From NCBI GenBank assembly GCA_000469685.2, contig LS997566.1, forward strand, positions 11,850,992 to 11,914,991: a stretch of DNA of 64,000 nt. Reading direction: 5' to 3'. The DNA comes from Haemonchus contortus. Taxonomy: Eukaryota; Nematoda; Chromadorea; Rhabditida; Trichostrongylidae. Position numbers and translations under genes: made by a program. Below are positions 10,164 through 20,900 of this stretch, in pieces (the first letter of the stretch is position 1; each line of letters begins with the position of its first letter). Below the pieces are notes generated by a model. That model was not told where the DNA came from. It saw nothing but the letters and a program-made list of their open reading frames with translations, and did no database searches.

Positions 10164-10870
10164 TTACTTGATCTTTCCGCCATCGCTACTGAACGCGATC
10201 AGCATTTGGTCCCCTCTCTCTACGTAATTTGCCATAAACTTGATGTCGTCTGCAAAGCGGAGGTGATGTGAATAGCGGCTGTCGACCTTCACTCTCATTT
10301 TCTCCCATTCCATATGACTCAAGATATTCTCGAAAGTCGTACTAAGAAGTTTGGGCTTCATGGTGTCGCCCTATCAAGCCCATCTCTTCACGTTGGTAGT
10401 GACTTCTTTAAATAATGGCGAGATCCTGATGAGGAAGTTGTTGTAGAGCTCATGAGGCATATTCATGTATTGAGAAGGAACACCCTGTTTGCCACTGACC
10501 TTGATCACAGCTTCTAGCTCGACGGTAGCTTTCCTTAAATTAATGAACGTACGACATAATGGCATTTTGTTCTCTCGCGATACTTCGATGAACCATGTAA
10601 GTGTGTGAATATGATCAACTATGCTGAACCCTCTGCGAAACCCTGCTTGCTTGCATTGTTGTCTTTCATCTAATATTCTGATAATCCTGTTAAGAATGAC
10701 TTGCATGGAAAGTTTATAGATTACAGATAGCAGGCAGATCAGCCATAGCTCGTCGGGAACTCGCTTCTTAAATAGCAGCGTAGTCTTACTAGATTTCTGC
10801 GACGTGGGCACTTTGCATTCCGACAGGTAGCGTGCGAAGAGCTCAGCCAAAGTTTTGGCAATGATTGGAA
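10164..10870 (-). pseudogene. RTE reverse transcriptase remnant with FADD motif
   Basis: The block at 10850-10374 reads [20 protein letters not shown], then [36 protein letters not shown] and FINLRKATVELEAVI. The last of these is motif A with the normal FIDLKKAFD degraded, so its catalytic Asp is lost. The next block (10361-10164) keeps FENILSHMEWEKMRVKVDSR and the catalytic HLRFADDIKFMA (motif C). A stop and frameshift near 10365 separate the blocks. The activity would be target-primed reverse transcription, but this copy is dead. Confidence 0.85.
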
Positions 10871-10879
10871 CGAGAGTTC

Positions 10880-11590
10880 AGATGTTATGCTTCGGTCCTT
10901 TCGGGCTGGGCGCCGTAACGCTCACCATTAACAAGTTGGAAACTTGGATTTTGGAAGGAAGAACTGAAGGGAACACATATCCGTCTCGCTAGGATGATAG
11001 GTGGGCAGATAGACGCGGCTGTATAAGAGATCCGACTGGAGTTCTTAAATAACTTCTCTTCGCTTCCCAAAATGCTGTAACTGATCCGTCAGGGCGAAAA
11101 AAGGAGGCTATATTGGTCTTATAATTGGCGTTTTTGGAATTGGAATCGCAAGGGTAGCGAAGTGGTTTTGGTTGATTGCGGTCATATGACTTCGTTTTCC
11201 CTCCAAGCTTTGAAAGAAGTAAACTCTGAGCGGAGAAAACAGTGGTCATGTCTTCTGAAGAACATCGGAAGAAGAGCGAGGGTGGCCAAGGAAAACTTAC
11301 AGCTTTTGAAGATGAATATTATATGCATCATCACGAAACGGTCTACCAGATGGCTACTTGGTCCATTGCAAATGAGTGGGTTTCTGGAGCTGCGAGTTAC
11401 AATGGATGTTGTCAGTCAGCATGATAAGTCGGAGTCTTTCAACCTACTCATTCCGTTCCGTAAGTCCTACGTGTGCTTCTTTGGCCGTTCTTTTGAGCCT
11501 ACTTTCCTCAGAAACACCGATGATGACCTTGAAGAAAGTGTATGATCATGCTGTAGAGCACTTTCGGGTTTATATAAACGCTTCCAACTC
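10880..11590. other. Eroded middle of the RTE copy, no recognisable coding
   Basis: Lies between the recognisable endonuclease and reverse transcriptase parts. A plus-strand frame at 11162-11545 (127 codons) matches nothing I know and is probably fortuitous. Confidence 0.4.
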
Positions 11591-11594
11591 TTCT

Positions 11595-11900
11595 TTACAG
11601 CGTGAGGTTGGTGCGTAGACAATGAGCATTGTTAAAGTTGAGTTTGAGCCACATCTTCTCAATCGCAAACGTCCATTTCGGGTGCAGGTTTTTGTATAAA
11701 TCGGTGTTCATAGCTAGTGCTCGCCGACGAGGGCACCTACACAACGGACACCTCTTACGTCGCATGTTCCAAGGAGCAATTTCTATCCTGTCTCGAAAGC
11801 GGCGTGCAGCGCACAATCTGTTAGTCCAATGACTCTTACTTGATCATTCTAACTTGTAATCATGTGTTAAATATACGTTTCCAATGCAGCAACCCTGCAT
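11595..11900 (-). pseudogene. RTE AP-endonuclease remnant
   Basis: The nucleotide sequence aligns with the endonuclease segment at 37930-38090 of the plus copy, sharing stretches such as CGTTTGCGATT followed by AAGATGTGGCTCAA. The minus frame at 11816 (AMNTDLYKNLHPKWTFAIEK) is a shifted reading of that region. No intact catalytic motif remains. Confidence 0.6.
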
Positions 11901-12732
11901 TGAAAAAACAGACCTTCATCTTTGTCTTCCTCTAAGGCAGTCTGTTTCGGCTCTGAAACTCTAGCATCCTCCCCAAAGCAGTCCTACCCAACTTTGCCGT
12001 ATTGGGGGCTCCTTCAGGTTCAGGGGAATGAGGCCTATTTATATTACCGTCAATATAGGTATCTAAAGGTAGCACAGCTGCTGCACACGTAGAGCTAATC
12101 CAACAGTGCTTTAGAGGCTTATTCAAGTCGCGGTTGATTTCTCAGACACTCGAATACTCGCTTGTGGCTGAGACAAATTGCATGATATCAGAAAGGCCCC
12201 GGACTTTCACACACGTATGCGCGAATACACCTGCGAGGAGACAGAAGGTATAAAGTGAATCCAGCACAGAGACACAGATAGTCAGTCCATCCCTTGTATT
12301 TACCTCTGGTAGTGCCGGTGATTGACGGTAGGCGATTTACTCTCCTATCCAAGACACGTAGCCTGTCCCGCAACTGGGTACAGACTCCCTGAACAGACTC
12401 CCTGAAATAAGTCCTCCAAGTCCAATAATGGTGAGAATGAAATTCTTGACAGATAGGTGGAATGCATCATCCCCTACCTCACATGATTCCCTGCGAGTAA
12501 GACCTGCAAGTTTTTGCGAATCTCGGAGATGCTCTTCACTGTCGTTCCCTGGAACCCTTAACAAGGTAAAACAATACTTCACTGGAATGAAACCTCTCAA
12601 CATTGCCATTTTCATTATCACTTTAGATTTTTGAGCGCGTAAGTGGCCCATATAATGACTTGCATTGCTCAGTGTACGAAAAGTCAGTGATATTATGATC
12701 AAAACATGAAGACATGTCGGCAAACCACTTAT

Positions 12733-12822
12733 GATTCTTATAAATATGATGACAAAAGGCTTTCTCAAAAAAACTTGGACTCTTATAGATATGATGACAA
12801 AACTTTTTCTCAAAGAAACTTG
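12733..12822 (+). repeat. Two tandem 45-bp units
   Basis: The units 12733-12777 and 12778-12822 read in one frame as DSYKYDDKRLSQKNL then DSYRYDDKTFSQRNL. The in-phase 45-bp period keeps the frame open, but no gene context is visible. It sits just left of the mariner relic at 12920. Confidence 0.7.
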
Positions 12823-12919
12823 TTACTGGAGAAAAAGCTGCTGGGAGCATATAACGAATTTCAATCAGATTATCTTCCAATTCACAGATCCGTTCGTTTA
12901 CAAATGCTGAGCCGTTATA

Positions 12920-13902
12920 CTGGGTGTCCCAAAATTATTGGCCTCGATTTATAGCAACATATTTCAAACTTCTCAGCTGCGAAAGACGATGGAATCTCTA
13001 TGCACGTTAGCCAACACTATGTGCTACAACATGCTACAGTCTCCTTTAAAAGTGTCCCCTATGAGCGCGGACAGAAGTCAAAGTTTGCTCTCGACTTGCA
13101 TGGGTCACGCAGGTATCATCCACAATTTCTTCCCAGCCACTCTTCAGCCTTTGCATTCTAGGACTCCAAACTGGGACTGCAAACCCGACGAGATGTTTCA
13201 GGAAACGAATCCGGATCAGTGCTTCATTTACTTCAATCATTAAGCCGTTTGAGCACTGGTCTTGGTCAATTTTCATGCCTGCACCGAAGAAACCATGAGC
13301 GGCTTACCCTTGCCAGTGATTTCCTCGGATAACATGATTTTACTACTCTGATAGCAACCATTTTGTGAGATATTACACGCTGGGCATATCTTTTCAGAAC
13401 TTGAACGTTTTGGTTGTTGGGGAATCGCTCTATCGTAAAAAAATTCTTGACCAGAGAAAAGGACCAGAAACGAAGGGTTGCGTGTCATTACTTTCGACTT
13501 TCTGCATTTTTGGCCCGGCAGCATCTGCTGAGATCGGAATTGAAGCGAAATTTCTGCATACGATAGGAACGGCAGTGGGGCTCCTGCATGACATTCTTCC
13601 AACTCCTGTAAGCCGTGCCCGTTGACTTCCTTTTGAGCTTAATAGCCTCCTATACGGTTATTACAAAATCCCAAGGAATTTCATAATGCCCTTCTACCTC
13701 TCGCGTGTCAATGATTGCAAGTGGCATTGAATGAGCCTCCTCCATCTGAGAGATATTGGGAGTTCCACATCAGTAGCCACGCATATTGCAAGGAAACATT
13801 CTCATAGAACTAATTAATAACAGGTTATGTGAACTTGATATACATATTATTTCTACCTTAAAAATTCCTAAATTTTGGCGCCAATAATTTTGGGACACCC
13901 TG
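12920..13902 (-). mobile_element. Mariner-type DNA transposon relic, 983 bp
   Basis: The left end CTGGGTGTCCCAAAATTATT is matched by the inverted right end CAGGGTGTCCCAAAATTATT, and TA lies on both sides (12918-12919 and 13903-13904). Terminal repeats are about 25 bp. Internally the minus strand carries degraded transposase. The length is short of the usual 1.2-1.3 kb, so it has lost sequence, probably the N-terminal DNA-binding part. Confidence 0.8.
13046..13602 (-). pseudogene. Mariner transposase remnant
   Basis: Read from 13602, the frame gives FLVLFSGQEFFYDRAIPQQ, which resembles the mariner FSDEKxF catalytic region with the Asp and Glu replaced. GKGKPLMVSS follows where other members have a GxSPLxF motif. 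The lower block (13276-13046) ends SGWEEIVDDTCVTHASREQT and RAHRGHF, which resembles the conserved WxEI...VxAKGGHFE ending. The frame changes near 13275. It is non-functional. Assignment rests on motif order, not a full alignment. Confidence 0.6.
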
Positions 13903-13904
13903 TA

Positions 13905-16260
13905 GTTACAGAAGAGGCAAGCGCTCGAAAAAACAAGAATATCAGTTTTCAGTTCACTTTGATTTGAGACTATCTTAAAACTGACTGTAGCCAACCATTA
14001 TCGTTCAGTTGCCAGACAAGGCTACTTCTTTATCACTTGGGGAAGCCTATAGGTGAGATCATGCGCAAATGAGCATTTTTCGTGGTGCGTCCCTTCTCAT
14101 ACATCGAAAGGTTCAGAAATTAACGATGTCTTTGTCCAGTGAAGACACCGAAGTTCATTTCGTCATCCACGTCACACACGGAACCGCGATGCCGACGGCA
14201 TGTTATCCATTTCCAACGACCATTCTTGTAGGGAGATTCTTAGAAGAAGCTGGGAACAGGTTAGAAAGCGTGAATTTCCAGAAATTTATGATCCCATCTC
14301 TGCCTCTCAGTCCAGAAACTTCCTTCAACCTTTGGAACATGTGTATGAAAGTATGACATACACTCTGTCACAGCATTATTTTCGAACTTTGATTCCATTA
14401 GAAGAACTTGAATAACTATTCATTTCATTACAGTGAATACTGAATGCTTAAACGCGAATCAGTGGGAGGAATGTCAGCATTGGCTCGCTGGGGGAGTGAG
14501 TTCTCTCTCATCAGAATCTAGAAATAATCTACATCTAGCGTGACATCGGTAGATCACGCCATCTTTTGTAGCTCATTAGGGAAGTAGCTACAGGTAACGA
14601 AGCTGGTAAGTCTTTTTTTTTGTATCATCTGGGAACCTTCGTTTTGTACAACCTGACGTCATGCACGAGTCTTCCAAGGACTAAAGGCCTGATGTTCGTA
14701 CCACTTCCGCCTCTCCAACTTCACCCGGCCGGAATTGGAATTATTCTGCTGGTTTTCCCTTCCCAAATTTCCGTGAAGGCTTAAGTAAACCTAAAGTAAC
14801 AGAATGTAACTTTTGCAAGCTATTGTGCCCGCTGATAATGATTCTTTGGTATAGTTCAACCAAGCTAAAGGTATGACAGATGAAGTAAACCATCCTGGCG
14901 AATTTAATTATGCAAGCCATACAACTTCCCCTAGGTTTTTGAATGCATAGGTTGGATTCGCTTGAAATTGTTTCTGATTTCTGATGTAGGTCTCTTTATC
15001 GTCAACAAAGTCAGTTTACTATGTTAATATCGTTTCTATAGAACATAAGGCTAATTGAGTTCATCGTCGTACGGATATCGATACTTGATAGAAATGATGA
15101 AAATGATTACTCGGATATTCAGTTACAGAGAGACATCAGAATCTATACAAGTGACCGGTTGGGATGAAAGATTAACGAGTCAAGGTCTCAGTTCTAAAGA
15201 ATGGAATGTGATCCCTTGGGAAGATGAGTTAGGGCGAAATTGTGGCATCTCTGCTCCACTGACTGATTTGATGTAGTTCTGGGGTGAACATTGGAGAGAA
15301 GCTAGTGCCATCATGCGCATAGCTCAAAAACCAATTTGCAGATTTAGCCTTGATTATGCCAACTGAACTCAGTGTTGTTCGGGGATGTATCAGGCTAGCA
15401 TCCACCTTTAGCCTGCGCGATTCAGCGAATAACCCTACAGGTCAATCCCGAGATGAATGCAGAAGCGATCCTGGACAGAAATCGAATGACACGGTAATGC
15501 ATTCAAGCAATTAAGTAACGAGGCCATTTTTCTCACATTCTAGAAGAAAATAACGTGTCAATTTTCAGAATTGGAGTAAAGAAAAAGAAGTGTCAATTCA
15601 AAAAAAAAAAGATTCCAATGCCTCTTTGTAGAAAATTGTTTGTTATATAGAGTATTTGCATTAAATATAATCCACTAGGCAGACTCTTCTAAACTTTTAA
15701 TAACCACACCCACTAAAATTCTCCTCGTTAGCTTCTGAGCAAAGATGAGTGATGATTGAATTACTAATTTTGCTGCCCACGCTCACCCTTTCACCCTCAC
15801 CGAGTCCACCCTCCTTCACTTGCTCATTCCGTTTCTTGCCAAAAAAGTTTTACCTTTGAAAAGTTTCGTTGTTTCAATGAGATTATGGGGGCGGGAATAA
15901 CTTCTGCAGGGTTATGAATGTCCTCTTGCAACAGCATGAATGCCTTAACTGGTAAAATAAAGCTTCCAACGTAATCAAGGCTACTTCACTTTTTCGAAAA
16001 GCTCATAACCGAGCAAATGTTTAGTTATCCAAGTAGCCTCCAAATTGGGAAGCAAGAAAGCGTTCTTCGCGCATTAGTGGCCGATGATTAATTTGATTTC
16101 CTGTAAGCCTCAGTCTGTTCTCCATTGGCAGCAGAATTCTCAACCACTTTATCAGACTCGATCATCGGAGAATCTCAAGAAACATTAAATATTGTAGTCA
16201 ACGCTAGGAACATACTGTAGGTATAGTCTCAGCCTGAATCTACTTCCCCCTAATCCTCCG
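13905..16260. other. Mostly unassigned DNA with two weak coding candidates
   Basis: A plus-strand stretch at 14228-14415 (CREILRRSWEQVRKREFPEI onwards, ending LIPLEELE) follows a possible TTCTTGTAG acceptor and faintly recalls the start of a nematode globin. I cannot confirm this. A second frame at 15055-15276 (73 codons, ending SAPLTDLM) has no recognised family. Nothing else was seen. Confidence 0.3.
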
Positions 16261-16267
16261 CCTAGAG

Positions 16268-16510
16268 TCAATCCCACCCCATCGTAGGGTCCGCCGTTTT
16301 TATTAGTCGTCTCCATTTTTTTCTTTTTGTGGTATCGTTTTCCTTACAATTCATTTTGAAAAGATCCTTCCTGGTCACGTCACACCACCTTTTCTTTGTA
16401 TCTCCACATGGCCGTTTCCCTCCAATTTCAAAAGCGCCCTTGTTATTGGGTGGTACTTGTTTTGTAGCCTTCTCTGTACGTGGTCGAACAATCACAGGCA
16501 CAGTTCCCAT
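16268..16510 (-). pseudogene. LINE ORF2 C-terminal fragment
   Basis: The 80-codon minus frame contains GKRPCGDTKKRWCDVTRKDL and KWRRLIKTADP. This is the R-P-x-G-x-x-K-x-RW-x-D and K-W-R-R-x-x-x-x-A-D-P pattern at the C-terminus of many non-LTR retrotransposon proteins. No reverse transcriptase is attached, so it is a 5'-truncated or eroded copy whose 3' end lies near 16265. Confidence 0.6.
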
Positions 16511-16549
16511 ATCTCCAGCCGTACAGGGCTAATCCTAGCCTGAATATAT

Positions 16550-17530
16550 AGGTTCAAGATGGACCAGAGTTCTTAGCTTCATTTATATCAGGATCATGAG
16601 AGGAACTGTTTTGAATACAGTTCCGAAACAAAGTCAGGGAACGGGTAAGGGGCAAATTCTTGACTGGTGCCGCTTCTAATGTGGAATCCTGGTAAAAAGA
16701 CAGATTTTTTACTTCGAATATCGAATCACTTGGTTTACTTGGAGGATCATTGAAGTAATGACTTTGGCTTTACACTGCGCTTAGCTTCGCCCTGATCCTA
16801 ATGAGTTCACGACTGCATTCCCGACATACCGTCCAAATATGTGGTATAAGAAAAGGAATTGCTGTTCGGTATTTAGTCTTTGAAGGTCCTCACTCCGCAG
16901 TAGAAGTGTGAGCCCGTTTACCTTCCAAGACAATTGTTTACGGGTTAAGTTGTACTCTATATAGCCCAGTGATTAGATATCAAGTTCACTGACTCTTGGA
17001 CTCCAAATCGGACAGCTTATCACATCAAAAATAGACGGCGCAGTTTCGAGATTGAGAACTATCATTTCCTATTTTATCAGTGGTGCAATTCAAGTAGAAA
17101 TATCACAAATTTTTTGGTTGGATGATACCACTTTAACAGTCGATAATAGAATTAGGATAATTACTCATGTAAATCATTTTTCACTGATGTTTCCTCCATG
17201 CCTTCTCCCTCGAGATCTCTTCTACACCGGATGTTGCACTCAACCGTTTCCCAATGTAATGACGGCTTTTAACGTGGAGCGGAGTTTTGCTGTCTGTGAT
17301 AGTAGTGGGCTGCTAATTTGGTACGAATGAACACCGCATAATTTGATGCTTCAAAGCCCAGCGATTAATTAGGACTACTGTAAGCTTACAGATGGGCGTG
17401 TAGAGGGGTAACCGTCGCAGGCTCCGCCTCAATTGCATACATTCGTCATATGAACTGCTTGTTCCAGAATGGTCAAGTCTGCCAGTTCGTCGAGCGCAGC
17501 TGAGTCGAAAAGCTCAGCCGTAAGCATTTT
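16550..17530. other. Unassigned intergenic DNA upstream of the sulfatase
   Basis: No recognised gene. A 92-codon plus frame at 17052-17330 has no family resemblance. Confidence 0.4.
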
Positions 17531-17531
17531 T

Positions 17532-17909
17532 CTAGTAGCTTTTCGCATTCCCGTTCAATTTTGGCATCACTTCGGAATGATCCTCCACTTTGATATGACC
17601 GGCTGGAAGCTCCATCGGAATAATGTTTGAAAAGCACTTTAGAATATGGTCAAAGGGTGTCACTCGATTCAAACGGTTAAAGAACCACTCAGAGGCGCTG
17701 AACAAAACAACTCTGAGTCGCTTCCTATAATTACGATGTAGATAGCCAATATATAAAAACTCCACTTGTGCTCCGCGTAATGTTTCCAGTCTCCTATAGA
17801 ACATGGTTTTTGATAAGCGTGTTTTGAGATCCGTTTCGTACGTTGCCCAGCACAGCTCTTTCGACTTCTCTAATGTCTCGCTTTTTCTTCGTTCATCGCT
17901 CGAGTACAC
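17532..17909 (-). CDS. Candidate 125-codon open frame, unknown function
   Basis: An open minus-strand frame from a Met at 17909 to a stop at 17532. It divergently abuts the sulfatase start (26 bp away). It contains LKTRLSKTMFYRRLETLRGA, VEFLYIGYLHRNYRKRL and ELPAGHIKVEDHSEVMPKLN. It is basic and has no signal peptide or membrane segment. I do not recognise a family. For DNA of this composition 125 codons is long but not beyond chance. It could be an exon of a divergent gene or a fortuitous frame over a shared upstream region. Confidence 0.25.
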   Translation of the reverse strand: MYSSDERRKSETLEKSKELCWATYETDLKTRLSKTMFYRRLETLRGAQVEFLYIGYLHRNYRKRLRVVLFSASEWFFNRLNRVTPFDHILKCFSNIIPMELPAGHIKVEDHSEVMPKLNGNAKSY

Positions 17910-17922
17910 CTGGAATCAACAA

Positions 17923-17935
17923 AACCATTTTCAGA
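17923..17935 (+). promoter_or_regulatory. Probable spliced-leader trans-splice acceptor of the sulfatase mRNA
   Basis: A strong nematode 3' splice consensus, CCATTTTCAG, ends at 17934. Only one base (A) separates it from the ATG at 17936, and no plausible 5' exon is seen upstream. In nematodes such acceptors just before the start commonly receive the SL1 leader. The alternative is an ordinary acceptor of an intron in the 5' leader. Confidence 0.5.
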
Positions 17936-20900
17936 ATGTTACCAGTTTTACTGTGGACGTTGTGGACGTCAGCACAGACGTGCGTTCAACCACCTTCACC
18001 TTCACATCCGAATATTGTTATACTCATGGTAGATGATATGGGTACGTTTTAGAATTCCGAAAAATCAATTCTGTCAATCAGTCCTACGTCCTTTGCGACG
18101 GATCTGAAAATGTCATTACAGGTGTGGATGGCCCATCCACCACGTCAAAAATTTGGCACGTTAAGCTCCTTCTAGGCACTAAATGTTGAATGCTACTACC
18201 CTTAGATCCCAATTACCTACCATTTTCAGCGATCTTTTTGATGAACGACAAGCTCAGAGCACATCCCACTCCACTGCCTTGCATGAGGCACGGTCGCATA
18301 GGCATTGGAGCATTCACGTTTCCCGTGATACGGATGAGGCTATCGAATGATATTACTGTCATGTAAGATGGAACGTGGAAATTAAAAGTGGATACTTAGT
18401 GGAATTATCCTGAATGAAGCTCTCCATTTATCGCGGAGTTTTAGATAGACCACAGGGCGAATAAGTAATTATGAATCAATTTCCTTTTCTCCATGTTCTA
18501 ATATCTGGTGATATGAATGTTATCGTTGTAATTATGAGAGTTGCTGTCCAACCTCCCTGGAAATGCTATGCACTTGTCACCCTCTAGGTTTCATAGTTCG
18601 TAATCTTTGAACATGCTTCTTTTCAAAAGTTTCACAAATCAAACAAGGAGCGAAGACTCAATCGTCTCTGAGCCTACCTTTCGCTTCCAAAGCTGAAGGG
18701 GAAATAGGACGACATAATGGAAAAGCTTCATGAATGTGGTAATTTTTACTACGGCACCTCCTAACATTGCGGCTACACTGAGCTTCCGCGATTGAAGTGA
18801 ATTCCACAAAACTATGAAACAAGAAACAAATGGAAAATCAAAGAAGGAAGGAGAAAGAAGGAAGGAGTTTGTAGAATCTCAACAAACTATTCACAATCTA
18901 CATGCAACACACAAAGAAAATAAACGAAGAATCGAATGCATTATTGTGTTGTGAGACACCTGCTCCTAATGTCCTAGCGCTCATTGTGAAGTTTCTTCAT
19001 GGAATTGCCCACTAAAGCATTACTAGTTCGAACAGCGTCTGTGATAGTAGACGAAACTGTAACCGATGAGAAACAGGCTCGACGAGTACGACCTATAAAG
19101 TAGCGGTTGTTCCCGAAGTCTTCTAAATTTTACAGCTCGAGTTGTGCTGTATAAAACACCTTGTTGTAAAGAAGGATGAGTCCTCTTTCGCCGTTTGCAA
19201 AGACATAGTGGCCAAATCTTGTGATGCATCCGGCTTATTGCAAAATGTTCTCGTTTTTGGTGAATGTTCTATTGGATTTTGGGGAGCTACGATGCATCAA
19301 ACTTGAGGCAAATCACAACTTTGTCTAGTGAATTCCGAGCAAGGTAGTGAGTAGATTCCTTGCGGCTCAACTAGTGTGCCCATTTTTTCCAGCTGTCATA
19401 AATTAGCCAATTTTTTGCAAGATGCCGGACGATCAAAAAAAGTCTCTCCTGTTACGAAATTTGTTAGGCTTGGAAGCTCATACCGACAATTCCGTCGATG
19501 ACTGATTAATGCATAAGAATCGATTTGTCTAGCTCTTTGGCTCTCAATTTCTTTCCGGATGTCTCAATGCAGTCGAAATACCCACACCTCTTTCTCCTGC
19601 TAGTTTTCGCGCAGTGATACTTGCAATTTCCTCCGTCAAAGACTTAAACTTAGGGTCATTAACGGCAAAAGGACTTTCGCGGCTATTCATATTTTAAGTC
19701 GAAGTCACGGAGTAACAACATAGTTCTCAGATCTCTGGTTCGAAAGTCAAACAAGAAACAGTATAATAATTACTTGGTCCAATATCTCGGTCTTCTTTCA
19801 AGCCATGTTTCCCGTTCAAAATCGTAGGCTGAGTAGATAGCTTGAGACTGCAATTACGCTGCCTCCCTGTCTAACCTCAGGATTATCCTGGCAATTCGAA
19901 TAGTGATGCAGCAACACTATTATGCTTGCAAAAAGCGTTGTCACTCAAAGAGAAGAGGAAACCTAGAGCATCATGATGCGCACCAATTTCCAGACAGCGT
20001 AAAAACAGCATTTCAAATTTTTTCCTATTCCAGTCATTGAAAGATCTTTGGTACGTGTCTTTTATAAGTGCTCAAGTATTCAGGTAATCGCCATCAGATA
20101 TATATAGTTTGGATTTTACCTCACCAGAAAGAAGTATTAGTGGTGGCTTCCGTAATTCGCTGAATATCACTATTTAGGTTGGGGCGACATTGCCTCGTAC
20201 GGCCATCCAACTCAGGAACATACTGAAATAGATCGAATGGCTGATGAAGGAACGAGGTTCACACAGGCTTACTCGGCTGACAGCATGTGTAGCCCAAGTC
20301 GAGCTGGTTTCATGACAGGTTAGTAGCGGTTAGAGATTGTCCTGCGGAGGGAAAGACTGCATTTCTAGCCAGACTAGGTTTTCCCTTCGTTTCGTATCAT
20401 ATTCGAAACCGCAGAACCATCGATGTACGCGTTCATGTGACTCGATCGATGTGACTTCGCCCACATTTAAAAATACCACTGTTCGATATGAGGATGTAAT
20501 CAATTCACGTACATTACTGTGTAGATTGTCCTTTGCAGAAACCCGTATTGAGAACCTCATTCCTCAAATCCTTAAAATTTCATGTCGAATCATTGTTAGG
20601 CCGATTACCGATTCGTCTTGGAGTCGTGGGTGGAAGACGAGTGTTCATGCCATTCGATATTGGAGGCCTGCCAAAACAAGAAACGACGATGGCCGAGATG
20701 CTTAAGGAAGCAGGTAAGTATCAGTATGAGTGGTCATAAAGTTAGCTAAATTAACTGTGCATTCTATTTTCACACCGTTTACATGTGGTTTGGCATGACG
20801 CTGAGATATTCAGTTGACGATGAATCTTTCTTTCTCTAGATCTACTAGCGCATTTTGCCTTCGGAAGATCCCTGATCCCATGCAAAGCTCACTGCTCCTG

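Larger units (their letters stand above)
9520..12370 (-). mobile_element. RTE-type LINE, minus-strand copy, degenerate
   Basis: In order from 12370 downwards: a 5' leader (12365-11930) that aligns with 37300-37780 of the plus-strand RTE copy, including a shared block near GAATGAGGCC and CCCCCAATACGGC. Then a decayed endonuclease region (about 11830-11600), a reverse transcriptase region (10870-10164), and a C-terminal region down to about 9520. The total of about 2.85 kb matches the 2.95-kb length of the other copy, so this is one nearly complete but heavily mutated insertion. Frames are broken throughout. Confidence 0.8.

Noticed and set aside
11162..11545. 127-codon plus-strand frame
   Set aside because: It lies in the eroded middle of a minus-strand RTE copy and matches nothing.
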